Translations under genes and position numbers: made by a program
Part shown: one piece after another, positions 15,273 through 23,201 of the stretch
How the letters are laid out: each line of letters starts with the position of its first letter
Position numbering within the stretch: position 1 is the stretch's first letter
Assembly: GCA_039583695.1 (NCBI GenBank)
Contig: JAVKSL010000043.1
Coordinates: 1-24,697, forward strand
Length of the DNA: 24,697 bases
Reading direction: 5' to 3'
DNA from: JAVKSL01 sp039583695
GTDB lineage: Bacteria; Actinomycetota; Acidimicrobiia; Acidimicrobiales; JAJPHD01
Notes under the pieces: model-generated
What the model was told of the DNA's origin: nothing
What the model saw: only the letters and a program-made list of their open reading frames with translations
Databases searched by the model: none

Positions 15273-18053
15273 ATGGGAGCCGTGATCTTCGACGGGTTCT
15301 CCCATCAGCTGCCCGACATCGACCCCACCGAGACCGCCGAGTGGCTCGACAGCTTCGACTCGGTGGTCGAGGGCCAGGGCCGCAACCGGGCGCGTTACCT
15401 GCTCATGCGCCTCGCCGAGCGGGCTCGGGCCGCCCAGGTGGGCTTCCCCGCCACCATCTCGACTCCCTACATCAACACCATCCCCCCCGAGGCCGAGGGC
15501 TGGTTCCCCGGCGACGAGCACGCCGAGCGGCGCATCCGGGCCTACATCCGCTGGAACGCGGCGGTCATGGTGACCCGGGCCAACTACCGGGCCTCGGGGA
15601 TCGGGGGGCACCTGGCCACCTATGCCAGCTCCGCCGCGCTATACGAGGTGGGCTTCAACCACTTCTTCCGGGGCAAGGACGACGGTACACCCGGGGACCA
15701 GGTGTACTTCCAGGGCCACGCCTCGCCCGGCATCTACGCCAGGGCCTACCTGGAGGGGCGACTATCCGAGGATCAGCTGGACCACTTCCGCATGGAGGTG
15801 GGCGGGACGGGGCTGCCGTCCTACCCGCACCCTCGGGCGATGCCGCAGTTCTGGGAGTTCCCCACCGTGTCGATGGGCCTCGGGCCGATCTGTGCCATCT
15901 ACCAGGCTCGATTCAACCGCTACCTGCTGCATCGCCGCCTCGCGGACACCTCGGCGTCCCGGGTTTGGTGCTTCGTCGGCGACGGCGAGGTGGACGAGCC
16001 CGAAACGCTCGGAGCCCTTTCCCTGGCGGCACGCGAGCGTCTCGACAACCTGACCTTCGTGATCAACTGCAACCTCCAGCGCCTGGACGGCCCGGTCCGG
16101 GGGAACGGCAAGATCATCCAGGAGCTGGAAGCCACGTTCCGGGGCGCAGGGTGGAACGTCATCAAGGTGATCTGGGGCCGGGGCTGGGACGAGCTGCTGG
16201 CCCGGGACACCGACGGCGTGCTGGTCAACAAGATGACCACCAGCCTGGATGGCGACTACCAGCAGTACGCGACCGAGTCGGGGGCGTTCATCCGGGAGCA
16301 TTTCTTCGGACCGGACCCGCGACTGCGGCACATGGTGGAGCACCTCACCGACGCCGAGCTGCAGGCCCTGCCCAGAGGCGGGCATGACTACCACAAGCTC
16401 TACGCGGCCTACAAGGCGGCGGTGGAGCACGAGGGCGCGCCCACGGTGATCCTGGCCAAGACCGTCAAGGGCTGGACGCTCGGACCGGAGATCGAGGCCC
16501 GCAACGCCACCCACCAGATCAAGAAGATGACCAAGGTTCAGCTCAGGACACTGCGCGACCGGCTGCACCTTGCCGACGAGGTTCCCGACTCCGCGTTGGA
16601 GGCCGATGAGCCTCCCTACTACCGGCCCCCGCCGGGATCCGAGCACGACGAGTACCTGCGCGCCCGGCGGGCCGCCCTGCACGGCTCGCTGCCCCGCCGG
16701 GTGGTCCGGGCGAAGGCGCTGGCACCTCCTGGGGAGGCGACCTTCGCCGAGCTGCTGTCGGGGTCCGGCAAGCAGGCCGTATCGACCACCATGGGCTTCG
16801 CCCGGCTGCTGCGAGCGCTGGTAAGGGATCCCTCGATCGGGCCCCGGGTCGTGCCGATCGTCCCGGACGAGGCGCGGACATTCGGCTTGGACGCCTTGTT
16901 CCGGGAGCTCAAGATCTACGCGCCCTCGGGCCAGCTGTACACGCCGGTGGATGCCGGGTTGCTGCTCTCCTACGCCGAGGCCCGGGACGGTCAGATCCTG
17001 GAGGAGGGGATCACCGAGGCCGGCTCGATGGCCGACTTCATCGCCGCGGGGACCGCTTACGCGACCGTGGCCACGACGATGATCCCATTTTTCATCTTCT
17101 ACTCGATGTTCGGCTTCCAGCGGGTGGGGGACCTGATCTGGGCTGCGGGCGACATCCGGGCCCGGGGGTTCCTCCTTGGGGCCACCGCCGGGCGCACGAC
17201 GCTGGAGGGGGAGGGGTTGCAGCACGACGACGGACATTCGTTGCTAGCTGCCTCGACTGTTCCCAACGTGGCTGCATACGACCCGGCATTCGCCTACGAG
17301 GTGGCACTGGTGGTGGCCGACGGCGTGCGGCGCATGGTCTCTGACCCGGCTGAGGACGTGATGTACTACCTGACCCTCTACAACGAGAACTACATCCAGC
17401 CAGCCCTGCCCGGTGGCAGCGAGGGGGACCGGATCAGGGAGGGCGTCTTGCGGGGGATCTACCGCTTCGCCAGCCCGGCACCGGTCGAGTCGGCGCCAGC
17501 TCGGGCCGGACGGGGAGGGAAGCCAGCGGCGGGGCGAGCGCCCGACCGAGCGCCCAGGCTGGCGAGCCTGTTGTTCTCGGGCTCCGCCTACCTGGCGGTG
17601 ATGGAGGCCCGGGAGATGCTCTCCTCAGATTGGGGAGTGTCGGCGTCTGCCTGGTCGGTGACCTCCTACAAGGCCCTTCGGGAAGACGCGCTCGACGCCG
17701 AGCGTTGGAACCGCCTCCACCCTGGCCAGGCGCCCCGCACTCCCTACATCACCTCGGTGCTCGCCGACGCCGAGGGACCGGTGGTTGCGGTCAGCGACTA
17801 CATGAAGGCGGTTCCCGACCAGGTGGGTCGCTGGATACCGGCCCACTTCACCCCCCTTGGGACCGATGGCTTCGGGCGAAGCGATACCCGCGCCGCCCTA
17901 CGGCGGTACTTCGAGGTGGACGCGGCCCACATCGTGGTCGCGGTGCTCGCGGCCTTGGTGGAGACCGGGGAGGCCAAGCCCGAGGAGGTCGCCGACGCGA
18001 TCTCACGCTACGGTGTGGACCCGGAGGCACCGGATCCCCGGACAGCGATATAG
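15273..18053 (+). CDS. aceE: Pyruvate dehydrogenase E1 component, homodimeric AceE type
   Basis: A 926-aa thiamine diphosphate enzyme that decarboxylates pyruvate and acetylates the E2 lipoyl arm. Motifs include STPYINTI (63-70), QGHASPGIYARAYLEGRL (147-164), PTVSMGLGPI (197-206) and the ThDP/Mg site GDGEVDEPE...NCNLQRLDGPV (236-275). Later sections carry FGLDALFREL, EEGITEAGSMADFIAAGTAY and the pair GFQRVGDLIWAAGD. ATG at 15273 gives MGAVIFDGFSHQLPDIDP; GTG at 15282 is an alternative, and a longer frame from 15213 overlaps the regulatory element. An Ala/Gly/Arg-rich insertion occurs at about residues 737-765. E2 and E3 partners lie on the opposite strand at 9978-12870. First gene of a six-gene run. 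Confidence 0.96.
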   Translation: MGAVIFDGFSHQLPDIDPTETAEWLDSFDSVVEGQGRNRARYLLMRLAERARAAQVGFPATISTPYINTIPPEAEGWFPGDEHAERRIRAYIRWNAAVMVTRANYRASGIGGHLATYASSAALYEVGFNHFFRGKDDGTPGDQVYFQGHASPGIYARAYLEGRLSEDQLDHFRMEVGGTGLPSYPHPRAMPQFWEFPTVSMGLGPICAIYQARFNRYLLHRRLADTSASRVWCFVGDGEVDEPETLGALSLAARERLDNLTFVINCNLQRLDGPVRGNGKIIQELEATFRGAGWNVIKVIWGRGWDELLARDTDGVLVNKMTTSLDGDYQQYATESGAFIREHFFGPDPRLRHMVEHLTDAELQALPRGGHDYHKLYAAYKAAVEHEGAPTVILAKTVKGWTLGPEIEARNATHQIKKMTKVQLRTLRDRLHLADEVPDSALEADEPPYYRPPPGSEHDEYLRARRAALHGSLPRRVVRAKALAPPGEATFAELLSGSGKQAVSTTMGFARLLRALVRDPSIGPRVVPIVPDEARTFGLDALFRELKIYAPSGQLYTPVDAGLLLSYAEARDGQILEEGITEAGSMADFIAAGTAYATVATTMIPFFIFYSMFGFQRVGDLIWAAGDIRARGFLLGATAGRTTLEGEGLQHDDGHSLLAASTVPNVAAYDPAFAYEVALVVADGVRRMVSDPAEDVMYYLTLYNENYIQPALPGGSEGDRIREGVLRGIYRFASPAPVESAPARAGRGGKPAAGRAPDRAPRLASLLFSGSAYLAVMEAREMLSSDWGVSASAWSVTSYKALREDALDAERWNRLHPGQAPRTPYITSVLADAEGPVVAVSDYMKAVPDQVGRWIPAHFTPLGTDGFGRSDTRAALRRYFEVDAAHIVVAVLAALVETGEAKPEEVADAISRYGVDPEAPDPRTAI

Positions 18054-18067
18054 GGTCTGGGAGCGCG

Positions 18068-18664
18068 ATGACACCCGCCACTCTCGCCCTTTCCGGTGAC
18101 CCGACCGCGGACCAGCTGTTGGCCCGCGACCCCCTGGCCCTGCTGATCGGCATGGTGCTCGACCAGCAGATCCCGCTGGAGCGGGCCTTCAAGAGCCCTG
18201 CCGACCTGCGGGAACGGCTCGGCGCAGAGCTGGACGCCGGGGCTATCGCGGCAATGGATCCCTCGGAGCTAGCTCGCGTGTTTGCCGCCCCACCAGCGCT
18301 GCACCGCTTCCCCGCGTCGATGGCGGCACGGGTGCAGGCAACATGCGCTGTCGTGGCCTCGCGCTACGGCGGCCGGGCTGGAGATGTCTGGGGCACTGCG
18401 TCGACCGGGCCGGAGCTGTTGCGCCGGGTCAAGGCACTGCCGGGCTTCGGGGAGCAGAAGGCCCGCATCTTCGTGGCCCTGCTGGCCAAGCAGCTCGGCG
18501 TGAGGCCTCCCGGCTGGGAGGAGGCCGCCTCGCCCTTTGGAGCCGACGGCAGCTACCTGTCCGTGGCCGACATCGTGGACACAACGTCACTCGCCAAGGT
18601 GCGCGAGCACAAGGCCGCGATGAAGGCGGCCACCAAGGCGGGGGTTCGAGATCCCGAGTCGTAG
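18068..18664 (+). CDS. HhH-GPD family base-excision-repair-like protein
   Basis: A 198-aa protein with a helix-hairpin-helix motif, LLRRVKALPGFGEQKARIF (117-135), in an HhH-GPD fold. It begins with a short helical region containing LIGMVLDQQIPLERAF, which corresponds to the opening of DNA glycosylases of this superfamily. It is shorter than endonuclease III and has no C-terminal iron-sulfur cysteines. The catalytic residue cannot be assigned with confidence; Asp168 (LSVADIVD) is one candidate. This matches a small actinobacterial family annotated as HhH-GPD-type base excision repair protein, whose substrate is unknown. ATG at 18068 follows GGGAG by 4 bases and lies 14 bases after aceE. It may have no functional link to the flanking metabolic genes. 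Confidence 0.82.
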   Translation: MTPATLALSGDPTADQLLARDPLALLIGMVLDQQIPLERAFKSPADLRERLGAELDAGAIAAMDPSELARVFAAPPALHRFPASMAARVQATCAVVASRYGGRAGDVWGTASTGPELLRRVKALPGFGEQKARIFVALLAKQLGVRPPGWEEAASPFGADGSYLSVADIVDTTSLAKVREHKAAMKAATKAGVRDPES

Positions 18665-18667
18665 CCC

Positions 18668-19327
18668 GTGGCGCCCCGATGGGATCTGGCGGACCGCCGT
18701 CTTTACCTGTGCACGGCGGACCGGACGAACCTGGCTGGCTTCGTCGCCGCTTGCATCATGGGTGGGGTTGACGTGGTCCAGCTGCGCGACAAGCGCCTCG
18801 ATGCCCGGACGCTGTTGGTCCGGGCGTCGCTGGCCGTCCGGATCTGTCACGACCTGGGTGTCCCCTTCATCCTGAACGACCGGCCCGACCTCGCTCTGGA
18901 AGCCGGAGCCGACGGGGTCCACGTTGGTCAGGACGACGCCCCGGTGTCCCTGGCACGCCGGGTGCTCGGGCCAGACGCCATCGTCGGCCTGTCGACGCAC
19001 TCGCCCAGCGAGTGCGATGCCAGCCTTGTCGAGCCAACAGACTACATCTCGGCTGGCCCGGTGGTCCCAACCCCCACCAAGCCAGGTCGCCAGGGCACCG
19101 GCTCGGGCTACGTCTCCTATGCGGCGGCACATGCAGGGCGGCCCGTGTTCGTGACGGGAGGAGTCAGCCCTGCGACAGTCCCCAGCCTGGCGGCGGCGGG
19201 TGCCCGGCACTTCGTGGTGGTCCGGTACCTGGGCAATGCCACCGACCCAGCGGCGGCGGCGCGCAAGCTGCGGCGGGTCGTCAACGAGGCGATCGAGGGG
19301 GCCGTGGCTCGTGCGAAGCCGGCATGA
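18668..19327 (+). CDS. thiE: Thiamine phosphate synthase
   Basis: A 219-aa TIM-barrel enzyme that joins the thiazole and pyrimidine pyrophosphate moieties to give thiamine phosphate. The family motifs are all present: QLRDK (38-42), FILNDRPD (67-74), GADGVHVGQDD (80-90), GLSTHS (107-112), GPVVPTPTK (130-138) and FVTGGV (161-166). The GTG start at 18668 is 3 bases after the previous stop with no Shine-Dalgarno of its own, so coupled translation is likely. Its product leads to ThDP, the cofactor of AceE encoded at the head of the same run; that connection is inference. No TPP riboswitch was recognised upstream of the operon. Confidence 0.94.
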   Translation: MAPRWDLADRRLYLCTADRTNLAGFVAACIMGGVDVVQLRDKRLDARTLLVRASLAVRICHDLGVPFILNDRPDLALEAGADGVHVGQDDAPVSLARRVLGPDAIVGLSTHSPSECDASLVEPTDYISAGPVVPTPTKPGRQGTGSGYVSYAAAHAGRPVFVTGGVSPATVPSLAAAGARHFVVVRYLGNATDPAAAARKLRRVVNEAIEGAVARAKPA

Positions 19328-19977
19328 CTGCCCGGATCGGAGTGATCGTGTTTCCAGGCAGCAACTGTGAGCACGACGTTGTGGCTGCGCTGGAGCGCCT
19401 TGGCGGGCAGGCCGAGCTGGTATGGCACAAGGAGACCTCCCTCGCCGACGTGGACGCGGTGGTGCTGCCCGGGGGTTTTGCCCACGGCGACTACCTACGG
19501 CCAGGGGCGCTCGCCCGCTTCTCGCCTGTGATGGACGCGGTGCGTGCGTTCGCCGAGGCGGGCGGGCCGACCATCGGGATCTGCAACGGGTTCCAGGTGT
19601 TGACCGAAGCTGGCCTCCTGCCAGGGGCCCTACAGAAGAACCGAGGGCTGAGGTTCATCTGTTCCACCGTGGCTGTGCGGGTCGAGTCGGCTCGGACGGT
19701 GCTGGGCGGGGCGCTTGGCACGGTCCTGCAACTCCCGATCAACCACTTCGAGGGCAACTACACCTGCGACCCCGAGACCCTGGCGGGGCTACGGGCGGAG
19801 GAGCAAGTTGTCCTGCGCTACGTGGACAACCCCAATGGCTCCACTGACGACATCGCGGGTATCTGCAACCGGCGAAGGAATGTGGTCGGCTTGATGCCGC
19901 ACCCCGAGCGGGCTTGCGACCCCCTGTGCGGATCGGTCGACGGAGCTGTGCTGCTCCGCTCGCTGTTGAACTGCTGA
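19324..19977 (+). CDS. purQ: Phosphoribosylformylglycinamidine synthase, glutaminase subunit PurQ
   Basis: A 217-aa class I glutamine amidotransferase subunit that supplies ammonia to PurL in purine synthesis. The catalytic triad is visible: Cys87 (GICNGFQVL), His193 and Glu195 (LMPHPERA). The oxyanion region VVLPGGFAHGDYLRPGA (47-63) and the N-terminus IGVIVFPGSNCEHD are typical. ATG at 19324 overlaps the thiE stop as ATGA. The expected small subunit gene purS, which usually precedes purQ, is not here; thiE occupies its place. Confidence 0.96.
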   Translation: MTARIGVIVFPGSNCEHDVVAALERLGGQAELVWHKETSLADVDAVVLPGGFAHGDYLRPGALARFSPVMDAVRAFAEAGGPTIGICNGFQVLTEAGLLPGALQKNRGLRFICSTVAVRVESARTVLGGALGTVLQLPINHFEGNYTCDPETLAGLRAEEQVVLRYVDNPNGSTDDIAGICNRRRNVVGLMPHPERACDPLCGSVDGAVLLRSLLNC

Positions 19978-19996
19978 ACGCCGGTATCGTGACCGC

Positions 19997-22333
19997 ATGG
20001 CCGACGAGGCGAATCCCGCCCCCGGGCCTGAGTCTTTGGCGCCTCCGGGCATTGGCGCGGCGCCTCCGGGACCCGGCGTGGCGCCTCCGGGCATTGGCGA
20101 GCTGCACAGAGCGCTCGGGCTCAGCGACGACGAGGCGGCCTCGATCGAGGGGATCCTCGGCCGGGCACCCAACCACCTTGAGCTGGCGATGTACGCAGTC
20201 ATGTGGAGTGAGCACTGCTCCTACAAGTCGTCGGGCGTGCACCTTCGACGCCTACCGTCCAAGGCGCCACATGTCCTGGTCGGACCCGGCGAGAACGCCG
20301 GAGTGATCGACGCGGGGGACGGCGTGGCGGTCGCCCTGCGCATCGAGAGCCACAATCATCCTTCCGCCATCGAGCCCCACCAAGGTGCGGCAACTGGGGT
20401 GGGTGGCATCCTGCGGGACATCTTCACCATGGGAGCCCGGCCCATCGCCCTGATGGATTCGCTGCGCATGGGGCCCATCCAGGACCCCCACTCCAAGTGG
20501 GTCTTCGAGGGGGTAGTCAGCGGCATATCGGGGTACGGCAACGCAGTGGGCGTCCCCACGGTCGGTGGCGAGGTGGTCTTCGATCCATGCTACGCCGGGA
20601 ACCCGCTGGTCAATGTGATGTGCGTCGGGGTGCTGCCGACCTCTCGGCTGGTCCTCAGCGCTGCATCGGGGGTGGGCAACCTGGCAATGCTGCTGGGCTC
20701 GTTGACCGGTCGTGACGGTATTGGGGGAGTGAGCGTCCTGGCTTCGGCCGCCTTCGGAGCGCAGGCCGGTGACGGGCAGCCCGCCAGCGCGATGGGTGAG
20801 GCTGAGTCCAAGCGCCCCAGCGTCCAGGTCGGCGACCCCTACGAAGAGAAACGTCTCATCGAAGCCTGCCTGGACCTTTACGACCGGGGCCTCGTGGTGG
20901 GCATCCAGGACCTCGGGGGAGCTGGCATCACCTGTGCCACCTGCGAGACCGCCTCACGCGGCGGGATGGGAATGGACGTGAACGTGGCCGCGGTCCCCCG
21001 TCGCGAGCCACACATGGCGCCATTCGAGGTGATGACCAGCGAGAGCCAGGAACGGATGCTGGCCATCGTTCGTCCGGAGCACCTGAGCGCGCTCAGGAAG
21101 GTATGTCAGCGCTGGGATGTACGAGCAACGGAGATTGGTCGGGTCACCGAAGGTGGACGCCTACGGATCCTCGAAGGCTGGCAGGGCGAGGTGCTCGCTG
21201 ACGTACCGGCCGCCTCGCTCGCCGACGACGGCCCGCTCTACCACCGCCCACTGGCTCCTCCCGCCGACCTCGCCACCCGGAGGTCCGATGATCCTTCCAC
21301 GCTGCCCCCCCCGATTGACTGTGGTGCCGATCTGTGCGCCATGCTGGCGGACCCGTCCTGGGTGTATCACCAGTACGACCATCAGCTGTTCCTCAACACG
21401 GTCATCGGTCCAGGGGACGACGCGGCGGTCCTGCGCCTCGCTGCCCCGGGCCTGGCCCCGACCGGAAAAGGGCTGGCCCTCACCACCGACGGCAACGCCA
21501 GGTGGTGTGCCCTGGACCCCCGCCGAGGCACAGCCATGGTGGTGGCCGAGGCCACCCTCAACGTCGCCTGCGTCGGAGCTCGCCCAGCAGCACTGGTGGA
21601 TTGCTTGAACTTCGGCAACCCCGAGCACCCCGAGGTCATGTGGCAGCTCTCAGAAGCCATTGACGGCATGGCCGAAGCCTGCCACGCGCTCGGCCTCCCG
21701 GTGGTCGGCGGCAATGTGAGCCTGTACAACGAAAGCGCGGGACACGACATCGACGCCACGCCAGTTGTGGGGGTGGTAGGCCTGATCGAGCACCTCACCC
21801 GGCCCCCGCCGGGAGCCAGGCTCGTAGAGGGAGCGACCCTGCTGGTGTTGGGCGGGACCGGGCGCCCAAGCCTGGCCGGCTCACGCTGGGCCGCGCAGGT
21901 CCACGGCCACCGGGGAGGCACGCTGGCTCCGGTGGACCTCGAGGTTCACCGGGCACTGCTGGCCCTGGTGGCTGGCCTGGTTGGCTCCGCCGACCCCAGG
22001 ATGGTCCTGGGCGTTCATGACGTGTCGGACGGGGGCCTGGGGGTAGCCCTGGCAGAGATGGCGCTGCGTTCGGGTGTGGGGTGTCGGGTGTCGGGTGTGC
22101 CCAGTCACGTAGAGCTATTCGCCGAGTCCCCAAGCCGGGTGGTAGTCTGCACTGGCTTGCCCGAAGCTGTGGGCGCGGCGGGCGATGCGGCCGGCGTCAG
22201 CTGGGCGTTGCTGGGCACCGCTGGAGGAGGATCTATCGTGGTCGAAGGGCTGTTGGACCTGCCGCTCGAGGCTGCGCTTTCAGCTTGGCGGGGCGCGATC
22301 CCCAACGAGATGGCCCCCGACGTGCGATCGTGA
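19997..22333 (+). CDS. purL: Phosphoribosylformylglycinamidine synthase, synthetase subunit PurL (small type)
   Basis: A 778-aa ATP-dependent enzyme that converts FGAR to FGAM with ammonia from PurQ. Motifs include MWSEHCSYKSS (69-79), GENAGVIDAG (98-107), RIESHNHPSAIEPHQGAATGVGG (115-137) and VGGEVVFDPCY, followed by the second half with GNVSLYNES and GVHDVSDGGLGVAL. Its length is that of the small PurL that needs PurS and PurQ. Unusual: residues 14-34 carry three copies of an APPG(I/P)G unit encoded by a 21-bp tandem repeat, absent from the common family N-terminus. If translation instead began at GTG 20078, most of the repeat would be lost. It starts 19 bases after purQ. Confidence 0.95.
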   Translation: MADEANPAPGPESLAPPGIGAAPPGPGVAPPGIGELHRALGLSDDEAASIEGILGRAPNHLELAMYAVMWSEHCSYKSSGVHLRRLPSKAPHVLVGPGENAGVIDAGDGVAVALRIESHNHPSAIEPHQGAATGVGGILRDIFTMGARPIALMDSLRMGPIQDPHSKWVFEGVVSGISGYGNAVGVPTVGGEVVFDPCYAGNPLVNVMCVGVLPTSRLVLSAASGVGNLAMLLGSLTGRDGIGGVSVLASAAFGAQAGDGQPASAMGEAESKRPSVQVGDPYEEKRLIEACLDLYDRGLVVGIQDLGGAGITCATCETASRGGMGMDVNVAAVPRREPHMAPFEVMTSESQERMLAIVRPEHLSALRKVCQRWDVRATEIGRVTEGGRLRILEGWQGEVLADVPAASLADDGPLYHRPLAPPADLATRRSDDPSTLPPPIDCGADLCAMLADPSWVYHQYDHQLFLNTVIGPGDDAAVLRLAAPGLAPTGKGLALTTDGNARWCALDPRRGTAMVVAEATLNVACVGARPAALVDCLNFGNPEHPEVMWQLSEAIDGMAEACHALGLPVVGGNVSLYNESAGHDIDATPVVGVVGLIEHLTRPPPGARLVEGATLLVLGGTGRPSLAGSRWAAQVHGHRGGTLAPVDLEVHRALLALVAGLVGSADPRMVLGVHDVSDGGLGVALAEMALRSGVGCRVSGVPSHVELFAESPSRVVVCTGLPEAVGAAGDAAGVSWALLGTAGGGSIVVEGLLDLPLEAALSAWRGAIPNEMAPDVRS
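20037..20099 (+). repeat. 21-bp tandem repeat, three units, inside the purL 5' end
   Basis: Units at 20037-20057, 20058-20078 and 20079-20099. Units 1 and 3 are identical (TGGCGCCTCCGGGCATTGGC plus G); unit 2 differs in a few bases. The period keeps frame and encodes APPGIG, APPGPG and APPGIG. It probably arose by replication slippage. Confidence 0.9.
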
Positions 22334-23133
22334 GCGTCGCGTTCGTCCTGCCTGGAGGGGCCAACTACGGGGCCATCCAGGTGGGCATGTTGAAGGTGCT
22401 GTCCAGGCAAGGCGTCGAGCCTGATCTCTTGGTGGGGACCTCGGTAGGGGCGGTCAACGCCACCTACCTCGGATTCCACGGAGGTTTGGCCGGGCTGGCT
22501 GACCTGGAGCAGATTTGGCTCCGGACCACGCGCCGGGTCACGTTCCCCATTCGCGCCGACGTGCTGGCACTAGGTTTGGCAGGCCGGCAGCGCAGCCTGT
22601 TCCCTGGCACAGCCCCGATCCGCTTCGTCACGCCACTGTTCGGTGGCCGCCAGCTGGAGCAAGCCATTCCCCAGGTGGCGGTGGTGACGACCGACGCGTC
22701 CTCCGGTGAGGCCGTGGTGCTGACAGAGGGCCCAGCGCTGCTTGCGGTGGTCGCCAGCATGGCGATGCCTGGGCTCTTCCCCCCGGTCGCCCTCCAAGGG
22801 CGCTGGCTGGTGGACGGTGCCATCTCCGCAGACATGGGCATCTTCCAGGCCGAGGCGCTGGGCGCCACGACCATCTATGTCCTGTCCACCAGGCCACCCA
22901 CCGCCGGTCGAGAACCACCGAACGGCGCCTTGGCGATGCTGATGCGAGCCGCTGGGCTGCTGGAGGACCGCACCAACAACTACGCCTTGGCCGACGTGGG
23001 GACCCGTAGGGAGTTGAAGGTGATCCCGGCGCCCGATCTCGGCGTCGACCTGCTGCCTTACGACTTCCGGCGGACCGCTGAGCTGATCGCCCGGGGTCAA
23101 GCCGCCGCCGAAGGCTTCTTCAAGCAGGCTTGA
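22330..23133 (+). CDS. Patatin-like phospholipase family protein (RssA/NTE type)
   Basis: A 267-aa alpha/beta serine hydrolase of the patatin family, with the Ser-Asp dyad visible: oxyanion loop GGANYG (9-14), nucleophile elbow GTSVGA (Ser38) and DGA (Asp162). The family hydrolyses phospholipids or lysophospholipids; substrate here is unknown. There is no signal peptide or membrane segment, so it is probably cytoplasmic or peripheral. The GTG start at 22330 overlaps the purL stop as GTGA, so its translation is probably coupled to a purine gene, an odd pairing. It ends the aceE-headed run and is convergent with the acyltransferase gene; the 68-bp gap between them has no convincing terminator. 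Confidence 0.9.
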   Translation: MSVAFVLPGGANYGAIQVGMLKVLSRQGVEPDLLVGTSVGAVNATYLGFHGGLAGLADLEQIWLRTTRRVTFPIRADVLALGLAGRQRSLFPGTAPIRFVTPLFGGRQLEQAIPQVAVVTTDASSGEAVVLTEGPALLAVVASMAMPGLFPPVALQGRWLVDGAISADMGIFQAEALGATTIYVLSTRPPTAGREPPNGALAMLMRAAGLLEDRTNNYALADVGTRRELKVIPAPDLGVDLLPYDFRRTAELIARGQAAAEGFFKQA

Positions 23134-23201
23134 CGAGCAGGAAGGGATACTTGGACCAATTTTCCGGTCGACCTCCAACCACTTTTGCAGGCGGCCCGAA
23201 G

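Noticed and set aside
23134..23201. Inverted repeat TTGGA...TCCAA in the convergent gap after the patatin gene
   Set aside because: The 5-bp arms enclose a long loop and there is no T tract, so it is not a convincing terminator.
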